The notes beneath the pieces are model-generated. The model ran no database searches. It had not been told where the DNA came from and was given only the letters and a program-made list of their open reading frames with translations. Of a stretch of DNA of 40,333 bases, positions 24,521-32,689 are shown piece by piece. The position numbers and the translations under genes were made by a program. Numbering within the stretch: the first letter of the stretch is position 1; every line of letters starts with the position of its first letter. The stretch is from an uncultured Prevotellaceae bacterium (GTDB lineage Bacteria > Bacteroidota > Bacteroidia > Bacteroidales > Bacteroidaceae), in NCBI GenBank assembly GCA_945831805.1, contig CAMADY010000014.1, forward strand, positions 1-40,333, read 5' to 3'.

Positions 24521-25606
24521 ATGAAAACAACCCTTACGGCAGCACTCCTGTTTCTGGGGGTGTCTGCCATGGCACAGACTGCGCCAACCAACAACGATTC
24601 CGTCAGACACGACAACCGCCAGCGTCCCCATCGCAGCATGGAGACAAACGACCCTAACGCCCACGACCCTGTAATGGCGAAGGGCGAGGACGGTCGCTAC
24701 TACGTCTTCATGACCGGACAGAACGTCGGCGTGATGTCGAGTGCCGACCTCAAGACCTGGCGCCATGAGCCTTCGGCACTTCCTGAGACTCCTAAGTGGG
24801 CTATGGAAGAGGTGAAGGGTTATCGTGGTCACACATGGGCTCCGGACATCAGCTTCCACAATGGTCTATGGCATCTCTATTACTCCTGCTCTACATTCGG
24901 CAAGAACGGCAGTGCCATCGGACTTGCTACGAACAAGACCCTCGACCCCAAGTCGCCTGACTTCAAGTGGGAGGATAAGGGTATGGTCATTGCAAGCCAT
25001 CGTAAGGTGGATAACTGGAACGCCATCGACCCTAACCTCATCGTTGACAAGAAGGGGCAGCCATGGCTTACATACGGCTCTTTCTGGGACGGTATTCAGC
25101 TCGTGAAGCTCTCGAAGAAGGACTTCAAGACGCCTACCTCAAAGCCTGTGACAGTGGCTCGACGTGTTGACCGCCGCATCAGCCACGCAGAGATGCTCGA
25201 CTCTACACGCTACGAGGTAGAGGGTGGCAACGTCATAGAGGCTGGCGAGAATGCCATCGAGGCTCCGTTCATCTTCTATCACGACGGTTACTACTACATG
25301 TTCGTAAGCTTCGACTACTGCTGTCGTGGACAGGCTTCTACCTATAAGACCGTCTATGGACGCTCGAAGAAGGTGCAGGGCCCATACCTCGACAAGAGCG
25401 GCAAGCCGATGGAGTTCGGTGGTGGCACACGCCTCTATGGTCCTGACGAGGTATATTTCGGCGTCGGTCACTGCTCCGCATACGAGTTCGACGGCAAGTG
25501 CTACTTCGTTTCCCACGCCTACGAGAAGGACAAGAACGGAGCTGCCAAGCTCTTCATCCGCCCTCTCATCTTCGACAAAGACGGTTGGATAATCTCCGAG
25601 GAGTAA
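24521..25606 (+). CDS. Secreted glycoside hydrolase family 43 enzyme (arabinan endo-1,5-alpha-arabinosidase-like)
   Basis: A 361-residue exported enzyme with signal peptide MKTTLTAALLFLGVSAMAQ (cut expected after A18 or Q19); the start at ATG 24521 is set by this peptide. The five-bladed propeller of GH43 is recognised by AHDPVMAKGEDGRYYVF with general base D49, WAPDISFHNGLWHLYYS, NAIDPNLIVDKKGQPWLTYG with D170, AIEAPFIFYHDGYYYMFVS with general acid E247, and GVGHCSAYEFDGK with the conserved H317. This arrangement fits the arabinanase branch (subfamilies 4-6 style), but xylan-active relatives cannot be excluded. No sus-type genes are adjacent. The location right behind pgi is unusual for a polysaccharide-degrading enzyme. 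Confidence 0.9.
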   Translation: MKTTLTAALLFLGVSAMAQTAPTNNDSVRHDNRQRPHRSMETNDPNAHDPVMAKGEDGRYYVFMTGQNVGVMSSADLKTWRHEPSALPETPKWAMEEVKGYRGHTWAPDISFHNGLWHLYYSCSTFGKNGSAIGLATNKTLDPKSPDFKWEDKGMVIASHRKVDNWNAIDPNLIVDKKGQPWLTYGSFWDGIQLVKLSKKDFKTPTSKPVTVARRVDRRISHAEMLDSTRYEVEGGNVIEAGENAIEAPFIFYHDGYYYMFVSFDYCCRGQASTYKTVYGRSKKVQGPYLDKSGKPMEFGGGTRLYGPDEVYFGVGHCSAYEFDGKCYFVSHAYEKDKNGAAKLFIRPLIFDKDGWIISEE

Positions 25607-25638
25607 CCCCTTCGCAATTAGACAAAGATAATTAAAAG

Positions 25639-25674
25639 GTCCAGACAGCAGAAATGCCATCTGGACTTTTTTTT
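25639..25674 (+). terminator. Rho-independent terminator after the GH43 gene
   Basis: GTCCAGA (25639-25645) pairs with TCTGGAC (25660-25666), with an inner GCA-GAAA-TGC hairpin, followed by eight T residues (25667-25674). Confidence 0.9.
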
Positions 25675-26007
25675 GTTAATGAGAAGAGGGGGCAGCCCTA
25701 GGCTGTCAAGTTGCTGAAATCGTGTAGGACATCACTCCGGCAGTTCCGATTGCCTTAGTGATGGTCGTTGTTGCAATAAATAGTTATCGGGTGAAAGCAT
25801 AGAGATTATAAGATAAACGGATGACGATTGTTGCTGTATGCTTGCTGTCAAAAGTTCGTTTGAGCGCTAGCAAACAATCATCTGCCTGCTACCGCACATT
25901 CGTTTGCTTGCATTCGGAGAACAATAATTTTCCAGCTACCATTCCTGAACAAAGTGTGAATTCATTTGTGTATCAGAATGAATCCGCTTGTGTATTAGTG
26001 CATATAT
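25675..26007. other. Gene-free spacer between two convergent transcription units
   Basis: No convincing gene is seen. There is a small hairpin cagcc-cta-ggctg near 25691-25703, and an imperfect direct repeat around tgaattcatttgtgtat and tgaatccgcttgtgtat near 25958-25995. A 62-codon open frame here has no recognisable features and is not called. Confidence 0.5.
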
Positions 26008-26049
26008 AAAAAAAGCGACGGACGCTTACCACCAAGGTGAACGTCCGCC
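26008..26049 (-). terminator. Rho-independent terminator for the gltBD operon
   Basis: On the minus strand CGGACG (26042-26047) pairs with CGTCCG (26019-26024), extended by G-U and G-C pairs to about 8 bp, with an inner ACC-TT-GGT hairpin, followed after four bases by seven T residues (26008-26014). Confidence 0.75.
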
Positions 26050-26095
26050 ATAGAAAATGATAATTAATGAGAGAATGGATGTCTCTTTATCTCTA

Positions 26096-26145
26096 AAGAA
26101 TCAGAACTTCCGAATCGTCTTAGTTTCCAGAAGATTCCGAACTTC
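26096..26145 (-). repeat. Short word repeat downstream of gltD
   Basis: On the minus strand GAAGTTCGGAATCTT (26131-26145) and GAAGTTCTGATTCTT (26096-26110) match at 13 of 15 positions, with a third related word between them (GATTCGGAAGTTC). The first copy also folds on itself (AGAAG/CTTCT). This resembles the other word arrays of the window in a weaker form. Confidence 0.5.
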
Positions 26146-26151
26146 TAAAAC

Positions 26152-27555
26152 TTACTTGCTGAGGAACTTGTCGAGCTTCACGGCTGCGTCGCGTCCTGAT
26201 GCCATGGCACGAACAACGAGGCTTGCGCCGTTGGCAGCGTCACCACATACGAAGACGTTGGCAGGGAACTCTGGCTGCTGTGGTTTGAGGAAGCCCATAG
26301 CGAGGAAACAGATTTCGCACTTGATGACCTCTGGCTCACCAGCAACGACCATGTTAGGACGTCCGCCGTTTGGATTCGGCTCCCAGTCGATTGGCTGTAC
26401 CTTAACGCCTGTCAGCTTGCCGTCCTTGCCGAGGAACTCCAGTGAGTTGATGTTCCAGCGACGTGTGCAGCCCTCCTTGTGAGACGATGTTGTCTTGAGG
26501 GTGCGAGGCCAGTTAGGCCATGGGTTCTGTGGGTCTTCCGGACCTTCGACAGGCTTTGGCATGATCTCAATCTGTGTTACGGAGAGACAGCCCTGACGGT
26601 GTGAAGTACCGATACAATCAGAACCCGTATCACCACCACCGATGACGAGTACGTCCTTGCCCTTTGCTGTTACGCGCTCCTCAGCAGAGAACTCTGCGCC
26701 AGCGAGAACCTGATTCTGCTGTGTGAGGAGTTCGAGAGCGAGGTGTACGCCCTTGAGGTCACGACCAGGGATGTTGAGGTCGCGTGCCTGTGGGGTACCT
26801 GTTGATACAACGTAAGCATCAAAAGCTCCCTCCGACTCCCCGAGGGGAGAGATTGGATTACCATCTGTGGTGTAGAGCTTTCCTGTCTCAGCGAGTTTGT
26901 TAAGGTCAACAGGCGTGTTATAAACGAACTTGATGCCTTCAGCCTCAAGGAGGCCGATACGACGGTCGATGACCTTCTTGTTGAGCTTGAAGTTTGGAAT
27001 GCCGAAACGGAGAAGACCACCGGCAGCCTCCATCTTGTCGATGACGGTAACGTCATAGCCCATCTTGTTGAGACGAACGGCAGCGAAGAGTCCTGCAGGA
27101 CCTGCTCCGATGACTGCTACGGTCTTGCCGTTGCGCTTGTACTGCTGGGGTGTGATGTACTCCTCACGCCATGCACCCTCAATGATGGCACACTCGTTCT
27201 CACGGTTCGTTGTAGGCTCGTGGTCGGTGAGGTTAAGCACGCACGCCTTCTCACAGAGTGCCGGACAGATGCGTCCTGTGAACTCCGGGAACTCGTTGGT
27301 AGAGGTGAGGAGCTGGTAAGCCAGCTTCCAGTCGCCCTTGTAGAGAGCATCGTTCCACTCTGGTGCCTTGTTGCCCAGCGGACATGCCCAGTGGCAGAAA
27401 GGTACGCCACAGTCCATGCAGCGGCTTGCCTGTAACTTGCGGTCATGACTGTTCAGTGTCTGTTCTACCTCACTGAAGTCGTGAATGCGGTCTTCGAGTG
27501 CACGATATCCTGCCTCTTTTCTATGTATAGTAAGAAATGCTTTTGGATCTCCCAT
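26152..27555 (-). CDS. gltD: Glutamate synthase (NADPH) small subunit
   Basis: A 467-residue beta subunit that takes electrons from NADPH and passes them to GltB for reductive transfer of the glutamine amide to 2-oxoglutarate. Cysteines for the two 4Fe-4S clusters are C46, C49, C54 and C58 (CMDCGVPFCHWAC) and C97, C101 and C105 (RICPALCEKAC). FAD binding is at VIGAGPAGLFAA (148-159), NADPH binding at VIGGGDTGSDCIG, and the C-terminal FAD motif is GDAANGASLVVRAM. It follows gltB in the same direction, 157 bp downstream of it, and that gap is filled by the GC-rich hairpin element E, so expression of gltD may be tuned there. Confidence 0.96.
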   Translation of the reverse strand: MGDPKAFLTIHRKEAGYRALEDRIHDFSEVEQTLNSHDRKLQASRCMDCGVPFCHWACPLGNKAPEWNDALYKGDWKLAYQLLTSTNEFPEFTGRICPALCEKACVLNLTDHEPTTNRENECAIIEGAWREEYITPQQYKRNGKTVAVIGAGPAGLFAAVRLNKMGYDVTVIDKMEAAGGLLRFGIPNFKLNKKVIDRRIGLLEAEGIKFVYNTPVDLNKLAETGKLYTTDGNPISPLGESEGAFDAYVVSTGTPQARDLNIPGRDLKGVHLALELLTQQNQVLAGAEFSAEERVTAKGKDVLVIGGGDTGSDCIGTSHRQGCLSVTQIEIMPKPVEGPEDPQNPWPNWPRTLKTTSSHKEGCTRRWNINSLEFLGKDGKLTGVKVQPIDWEPNPNGGRPNMVVAGEPEVIKCEICFLAMGFLKPQQPEFPANVFVCGDAANGASLVVRAMASGRDAAVKLDKFLSK

Positions 27556-27558
27556 ATA

Positions 27559-27710
27559 GACCCCCTCCCTGACCCTTCCCCCGTCTGAGGGGGAGGGAAT
27601 TATATGTTTATTCTCTCGGAGAGGAAAAGAGTTCTAAATGTTATTGTTATTCACGCCCTTGGTTGTATCCTCCCCCTCCCTTTCAACGGGAGGGGGCAAG
27701 GGGGCGGGTC
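27559..27710. repeat. GC-rich nested inverted repeat between gltB and gltD (element E)
   Basis: The left arm (27559-27598) and right arm (27668-27710) are imperfect inverted copies. Each arm is also a hairpin by itself: in the right arm CCCCCTCCC pairs with GGGAGGGGG around a 7-nt loop, and in the left arm TCCCCC pairs with GGGGGA around GTCTGA. The outer ends match as GACCC and GGGTC. The 69 bp between the arms hold no gene. It lies inside the gltB-gltD transcript. Confidence 0.85.
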
Positions 27711-27712
27711 TT

Positions 27713-30700
27713 TTAATTGTTAATAAGCTGCATGTTTGCAATCTTCTCCTGGAGCTTCTTCATCTGCTCCTCCTGAAGGACGCGCTTGTACTCGATAGGC
27801 ACAACCTGTACGAACTCTTCAACGTAGCGGTTCCAGTCGTCGAGCATGCGTCCGGCGAGAGGTGAACCGGTGTGGAGATAGTGCTTGCGGATAAGCTCCT
27901 TGAGCTCCTTGCGGTAAGAAGCCTCCTCAACGAGGTTGATCTCTACCTGATCCATGTTACAGAAGTAGTCGAAGTTGTGGTTCTTGTCCCATACGTAAGC
28001 CACGCCGCCCGACATACCAGCAGCGAAGTTACGTCCAGTCTCACCAAGCACTACGACACGTCCGCCCGTCATGTACTCACAGCAGTGGTCGCCAGCACCC
28101 TCGATGACTGCAATGGCACCGGAGTTACGAACACCGAAGCGCTCTCCTACTCGACCGTTGACATAGAGCTCACCCGTTGTAGCACCATAGAGACCGGTGT
28201 TACCAGCAATAATGTTGTCCTCTGCAACGAAGTCGGCACTGTAGCGTGCAGGAGGGAGGATAGAGATGCGACCGCCAGAGAGTCCCTTGCCGAAGTAGTC
28301 GTTAGTCTCGCCTTCGAGCTTGAGGTTGACGCCCTTGACAGCGAAAGCACCGAAGGACTGACCGGCAGAACCCTTGAACTTGATGTTGATGGTTCCGTCA
28401 GGGAGGCCTGCCTCACCGTACTTCTTGGCAATAGCGCCAGAGAGCATGGTACCTACGGCACGGTCGGTATTCTTGATAGCGTAGTCGAGATTTACCTCTT
28501 CCTGATCGCTGATAGCCTTCTCGCAAGCCTTGAGGATCTCTTCATCCTTGACACCCTCAACCTTTGTGAACTCACTGCGATCCCAGTAGAGTTGGCTGTT
28601 GGATGCAGTCTCAGGCATGTGGAGGATACGTGAGAAGTCGATGGTGCCCTGCTTTGTAGAAGGGTCGGCAGCATGTACCTCGATGAGGTCTGTGCGACCG
28701 ATGATATCCTTGAGGTTCCTGACACCAATCTCTGAGAGGTACTCACGAACCTGCTCTGCCATGAACGTGAAGAAGTTCACTACATAGTCTGCATGACCAC
28801 GGAACTTAGCACGGAGACGCTCATCCTGTGTTGCCACACCTACCGGACAGGTGTTGGTGTTACACTTACGCATCATGAGACAGCCAAGGACGATCAGTGG
28901 CAGTGTACCGAATGAGAACTCGTCGGCACCGAGCATAGCCATGATGACGACATCGTGGGCAGTCTTCAGCTGACCGTCGGTCTGCAGGCGAACCTGATTG
29001 CGGAGACCGTTGATAACGAGTGTCTGCTGTGTCTCTGCAAGACCAATCTCTGGAGAGATACCTGCGAAACGCATAGAGCTTGCAGGAGATGCACCCGTAC
29101 CGCCCTCTGCACCGGAGATGACGATGAGGTCTGCCTTTGCCTTTGCAACACCTGCTGCGATGGTACCTACGCCACTCTCAGCAACGAGCTTCACGCTGAC
29201 AGCTGCTGTTGGGTTGATGTTCTTCAGGTCGAAGATGAGCTGTGCGAGGTCCTCGATAGAGTAGATATCGTGGTGTGGTGGAGGAGAGATAAGCGTGATT
29301 CCTGGGATAGCGTTACGTGTCTTCGCGATAATCTTGTTAACCTTGAAGCCAGGCAGCTGACCACCCTCACCAGGCTTGGCACCCTGTGCCACCTTAATCT
29401 GTATTTCTTCTGCATTAACGAGGTATTCAGCTGTTACGCCGAAACGTCCTGATGCAATCTGCTTTGTCTTTGAAGAGAGGCTAACGCCATCAACCTCAGT
29501 ATGGTAGCGCTCATTGTCCTCACCACCCTCACCGGTGTTTGAACGAGCACCGAGTTTGTTCATGGCGATGGCGAGTGCCTCGTGAGCCTCGATTGAGAGA
29601 GCACCGAATGACATAGCGCCTGTCACGAAGTGCTTAACGATAGACTCTACCGCCTCTACCTCCTCGATAGGAGTTGGCTTGGCAGCCTTCTTGTAGGTCA
29701 TGAAGTCACGGAGGAAGATAGGACGTTCCTTCTTGTCTACCATCTCTGCCCACTCCTTGAACTTCTTGTATGAACCAAGGCGAGTAGCAATCTGGAGGTT
29801 GGCGATGGTGTCTGGGTTCCATGCGTGGTCGATGCCATCCTTACGGTAGCTGAAGAGACCAGTGTTAGGAAGGAATCCGCTGAGTTTCTCTGGTGTGAAC
29901 GCCTCGTCGTGGAGACGGATAGCGTCACGAGAGATGTCGCGAAGGCCTGCACCACCGATGGTAGAGATCTCTGTTCCGAAATACTTCTGGAGGAGTTCCT
30001 CAGAAAGTCCGATAGCCTCGAAGATCTTGGCACCACGGTAAGAACGGATGGTAGAGATACCCATCTTTGACATTATCTTCTTAAGGCCCTTGTCAACAGC
30101 CTTGATGTAGTTCTTCTCTGCCGTAGCATACTCCTCCTGAACCTTGTGCTTCTTTACGAGGTCGTCGATAACGGCGAAGGTCATGTATGGGTTGATGGCA
30201 GATGCACCGTAACCGAGAAGGAGTGCTGCATGCATCACCTCGCGTATCTCACCAGACTCAACGATGAGGGCTGTCTGTACACGCTTGCCAACGGAGATGA
30301 GGTAGTGGTGTACGGCACTCACTGCGAGGAGTGATGGAATGGCAGCGTGTGTCTCGTCGATGTCGCGGTCAGAGAGGATGATGTAGTTTACGCCATCGTC
30401 AACGCTCTGCTCAGCTTCCTTGCAAAGCTGGTCGAGAGCCTCGCTCATGCCAACCTCGCCCTTTGCTATCTCAAAGAGGATGGACAGCTTCTTGGTCTTG
30501 AAGCCCTTATAGCGGATGTTACAGAGGATGTCGAGTTCTGTGTTTGTGAGAACAGGCTGTGGGAGACGCACCATCTTACAGTTCGACTCGTCAGGATTGA
30601 GGATGCCGGAACCTACGCGACCGATATACTCTGTGAGGGACATGACGAGTTCCTCACGGATAGGGTCGATGGCAGGGTTCGTTACCTGTGCAAACTGCTG

Positions 30701-32203
30701 ACGGAAATAGTTGAAGAAGATCTGTGGCTTGTCAGAGATGATAGCCAGAGGAGTGTCGTTACCCATAGCTGCAACAGGCTCCTGACCATTGGTACACATA
30801 GGAACGACGGTCTTGTCGATGTCTTCCTGACCGAAACCGAAGGTGATGAGCTTGCGGTCGAAGTTCTCAACGGCATTGCTTACCTTACGGCCGGACTTCA
30901 GCTTCTCAAGCTGTATGCGGTTTGTAGAGAGCCACTGACGGTAAGGGTGCTCGGAAGCGAGCTGTGCCTTAATCTCACCATCGTAGTATATCTTACCTTC
31001 CTGTGTATCGATAAGGAGAATCTTACCTGGCTGCAGACGACCCTTGCTGACAACGTCTGTTGGGTCGAAGTCCATGACACCTACCTCACTGGCAACGACC
31101 ATCATGCCGCTCTTGGTGATGGTGTAGCGTGATGGACGGAGACCGTTACGGTCAAGCATACCGCCGGCGAAGCGTCCGTCAGAGAACATCAGCGCAGCAG
31201 GACCGTCCCATGGCTCCATGAGGATAGAGTAATACTCGTAGAACGCCTTGAGCTCTTCGGAGATAGGGTTCTTGTCGTTGAATGACTCCGGAACGAGGAT
31301 TGCCATTGCCTGTGGCAGTGACATGCCGCTCATTACGAGGAACTCGAAGACGTTGTCGAGGGATGCGGAGTCAGACATATCTGCCTGAACGATAGGACGA
31401 ATGTCCTTGATGTCGCCCAGGGCAGGAGAAGAGAGGACGCTCTCACGTGCCTTCATCCAACCTCTGTTACCGCGTACGGTGTTGATCTCACCATTGTGGC
31501 AGAGGAAACGAAAAGGCTGTGCGAGCTTCCACTTAGGGAATGTGTTCGTGGAGAATCGTGAATGAACGAGTGCCAGACCACTTGTGAAATAGTTGTTGGA
31601 GAGGTCTGGGTAATAACGGCGCAGCTGACCGGATGTCAGCATACCCTTATAGATGATGTTGCTGTTGGAGAGCGAGCAGATATAGAAATCCTCATCCTCT
31701 ATGCGGTTCTCAATCTTTTTGCGTACCTTATATAATATACGCTCAAACTCCTCTACCTTCTCCTCTGCAATGCCAGTGATGAAGAGTTGCTTGATGTCTG
31801 GCTCTACGTCGCGAGCTCCCTCACCAAGAACCTCCGGGCAAGTAGGCACGTTACGAAGATGCATGAGGGTAAGCCCTTCACGCTCAATCTCTTCAATCAT
31901 GATGGAGAGGATTTCATCCTGACGCTTCGACTCCTTAGGCAGAAAAACGAGACCTGTACCGTACTTTCCCTTTTCCGGAACAGGAATACCCTGAAGGAGA
32001 ATAAACTCGTGAGGAATCTGAAGAAGGATTCCTGCACCGTCACCAGTCTTGTCGCGTGTCTCTGCACCACGGTGCTCCATGTTCTCAAGCACCCTCAATG
32101 CATTGTCAACCAAGTCGTGGCTCTTGTTGCCGTGGATGTTAACCACCATACCTACACCACAAGCATCATGCTCGTATGCGGCACTATACAATCCATTTCT
32201 CAT
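27713..32203 (-). CDS. gltB: Glutamate synthase large subunit
   Basis: A 1496-residue alpha subunit with full family length. It starts MRNGLYSAAYEHDACGVGMV; the short propeptide is expected to be removed so that C15 becomes the N-terminal nucleophile of the glutaminase domain. The order is glutamine amidotransferase (1 to about 430, with HSRFSTNTFPKWKLAQPFR and CHNGEINT), central domain, FMN-binding synthase domain (about 800-1200) with KPGEGGQLPG and SGAEGGTGASP, the 3Fe-4S cysteines C1108, C1114 and C1119 (CLMMRKCNTNTC), and the C-terminal beta helix of GxxGxxxG repeats (SAGQSFGAFA, GKGLSGGRI). It is the first gene of gltBD under a consensus promoter. Ammonium assimilation by GS-GOGAT is its role. 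Confidence 0.97.
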   Translation of the reverse strand: MRNGLYSAAYEHDACGVGMVVNIHGNKSHDLVDNALRVLENMEHRGAETRDKTGDGAGILLQIPHEFILLQGIPVPEKGKYGTGLVFLPKESKRQDEILSIMIEEIEREGLTLMHLRNVPTCPEVLGEGARDVEPDIKQLFITGIAEEKVEEFERILYKVRKKIENRIEDEDFYICSLSNSNIIYKGMLTSGQLRRYYPDLSNNYFTSGLALVHSRFSTNTFPKWKLAQPFRFLCHNGEINTVRGNRGWMKARESVLSSPALGDIKDIRPIVQADMSDSASLDNVFEFLVMSGMSLPQAMAILVPESFNDKNPISEELKAFYEYYSILMEPWDGPAALMFSDGRFAGGMLDRNGLRPSRYTITKSGMMVVASEVGVMDFDPTDVVSKGRLQPGKILLIDTQEGKIYYDGEIKAQLASEHPYRQWLSTNRIQLEKLKSGRKVSNAVENFDRKLITFGFGQEDIDKTVVPMCTNGQEPVAAMGNDTPLAIISDKPQIFFNYFRQQFAQVTNPAIDPIREELVMSLTEYIGRVGSGILNPDESNCKMVRLPQPVLTNTELDILCNIRYKGFKTKKLSILFEIAKGEVGMSEALDQLCKEAEQSVDDGVNYIILSDRDIDETHAAIPSLLAVSAVHHYLISVGKRVQTALIVESGEIREVMHAALLLGYGASAINPYMTFAVIDDLVKKHKVQEEYATAEKNYIKAVDKGLKKIMSKMGISTIRSYRGAKIFEAIGLSEELLQKYFGTEISTIGGAGLRDISRDAIRLHDEAFTPEKLSGFLPNTGLFSYRKDGIDHAWNPDTIANLQIATRLGSYKKFKEWAEMVDKKERPIFLRDFMTYKKAAKPTPIEEVEAVESIVKHFVTGAMSFGALSIEAHEALAIAMNKLGARSNTGEGGEDNERYHTEVDGVSLSSKTKQIASGRFGVTAEYLVNAEEIQIKVAQGAKPGEGGQLPGFKVNKIIAKTRNAIPGITLISPPPHHDIYSIEDLAQLIFDLKNINPTAAVSVKLVAESGVGTIAAGVAKAKADLIVISGAEGGTGASPASSMRFAGISPEIGLAETQQTLVINGLRNQVRLQTDGQLKTAHDVVIMAMLGADEFSFGTLPLIVLGCLMMRKCNTNTCPVGVATQDERLRAKFRGHADYVVNFFTFMAEQVREYLSEIGVRNLKDIIGRTDLIEVHAADPSTKQGTIDFSRILHMPETASNSQLYWDRSEFTKVEGVKDEEILKACEKAISDQEEVNLDYAIKNTDRAVGTMLSGAIAKKYGEAGLPDGTINIKFKGSAGQSFGAFAVKGVNLKLEGETNDYFGKGLSGGRISILPPARYSADFVAEDNIIAGNTGLYGATTGELYVNGRVGERFGVRNSGAIAVIEGAGDHCCEYMTGGRVVVLGETGRNFAAGMSGGVAYVWDKNHNFDYFCNMDQVEINLVEEASYRKELKELIRKHYLHTGSPLAGRMLDDWNRYVEEFVQVVPIEYKRVLQEEQMKKLQEKIANMQLINN

Positions 32204-32325
32204 AATTATTAACGTGTTAAGTGTACTAACTTTGTGTGTTGTTGTCTCGTTGTCTCTTTGTTATCCAAACGCTTCTTTTTAATCATTTTGCTATAAAAAG
32301 ATAACGAATATCTATCAAATCGTTT

Positions 32326-32358
32326 GCAAAATTACTTATTTTCTTGCAATCTGACAAA
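32326..32358 (-). promoter_or_regulatory. Promoter for gltB
   Basis: Minus strand: TTTG (32355-32358), 20 bp, TAATTTTG followed by C (32326-32334). The leader is about 115 nt, long enough for control elements, but I recognise none. Confidence 0.78.
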
Positions 32359-32623
32359 TTTAAAGAATTCTTTTTTCTTGTGGTTTATCTTTAAAAACAA
32401 GAAAATTAACAAAGTGTTAGTATTTTCATGCATTCTACTTACATTTTATAACAAAAACCATTTGTCATGCTTACGATTTTTTATTTTCTTCCATTTTTAA
32501 CGTTACATGTGTCATATTTTCTGTTAACAGGCGGCACCGCTACGGCAAACAAGCGTGCAAACAGTATCAAACGCAAGGAATTTGCCGTTTTTTCGTTTTT
32601 TAGTGAAAGTTTCTCTAAAAATG
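32359..32623. other. Gene-free divergent spacer between gltB and the ABC exporter
   Basis: AT-rich DNA without a credible gene. It holds an 8-bp inverted repeat TTTTCTTG (32373-32380) and CAAGAAAA (32398-32405) just upstream of the gltB -33 box, which could be an operator, and a GC-rich patch at 32521-32556 starting with the perfect palindrome CTGTTAACAG and a small GCGG-CAC-CGC hairpin. Confidence 0.45.
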
Positions 32624-32655
32624 TTTCACAGAAACAAAAAAAAATAGTACCTTTG
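32624..32655 (+). promoter_or_regulatory. Promoter for the ABC exporter gene
   Basis: TTTC (32624-32627, one change from TTTG), 20 bp, TACCTTTG followed by C (32648-32656). The leader is about 28 nt. Confidence 0.65.
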
Positions 32656-32689
32656 CATTCAAATACACCTTATTATATAATTTACAAAA

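Noticed and set aside
25821..26009. Small gene of 62 codons after the GH43 gene
   Set aside because: No start signal, no family resemblance, and it runs into the gltBD terminator.
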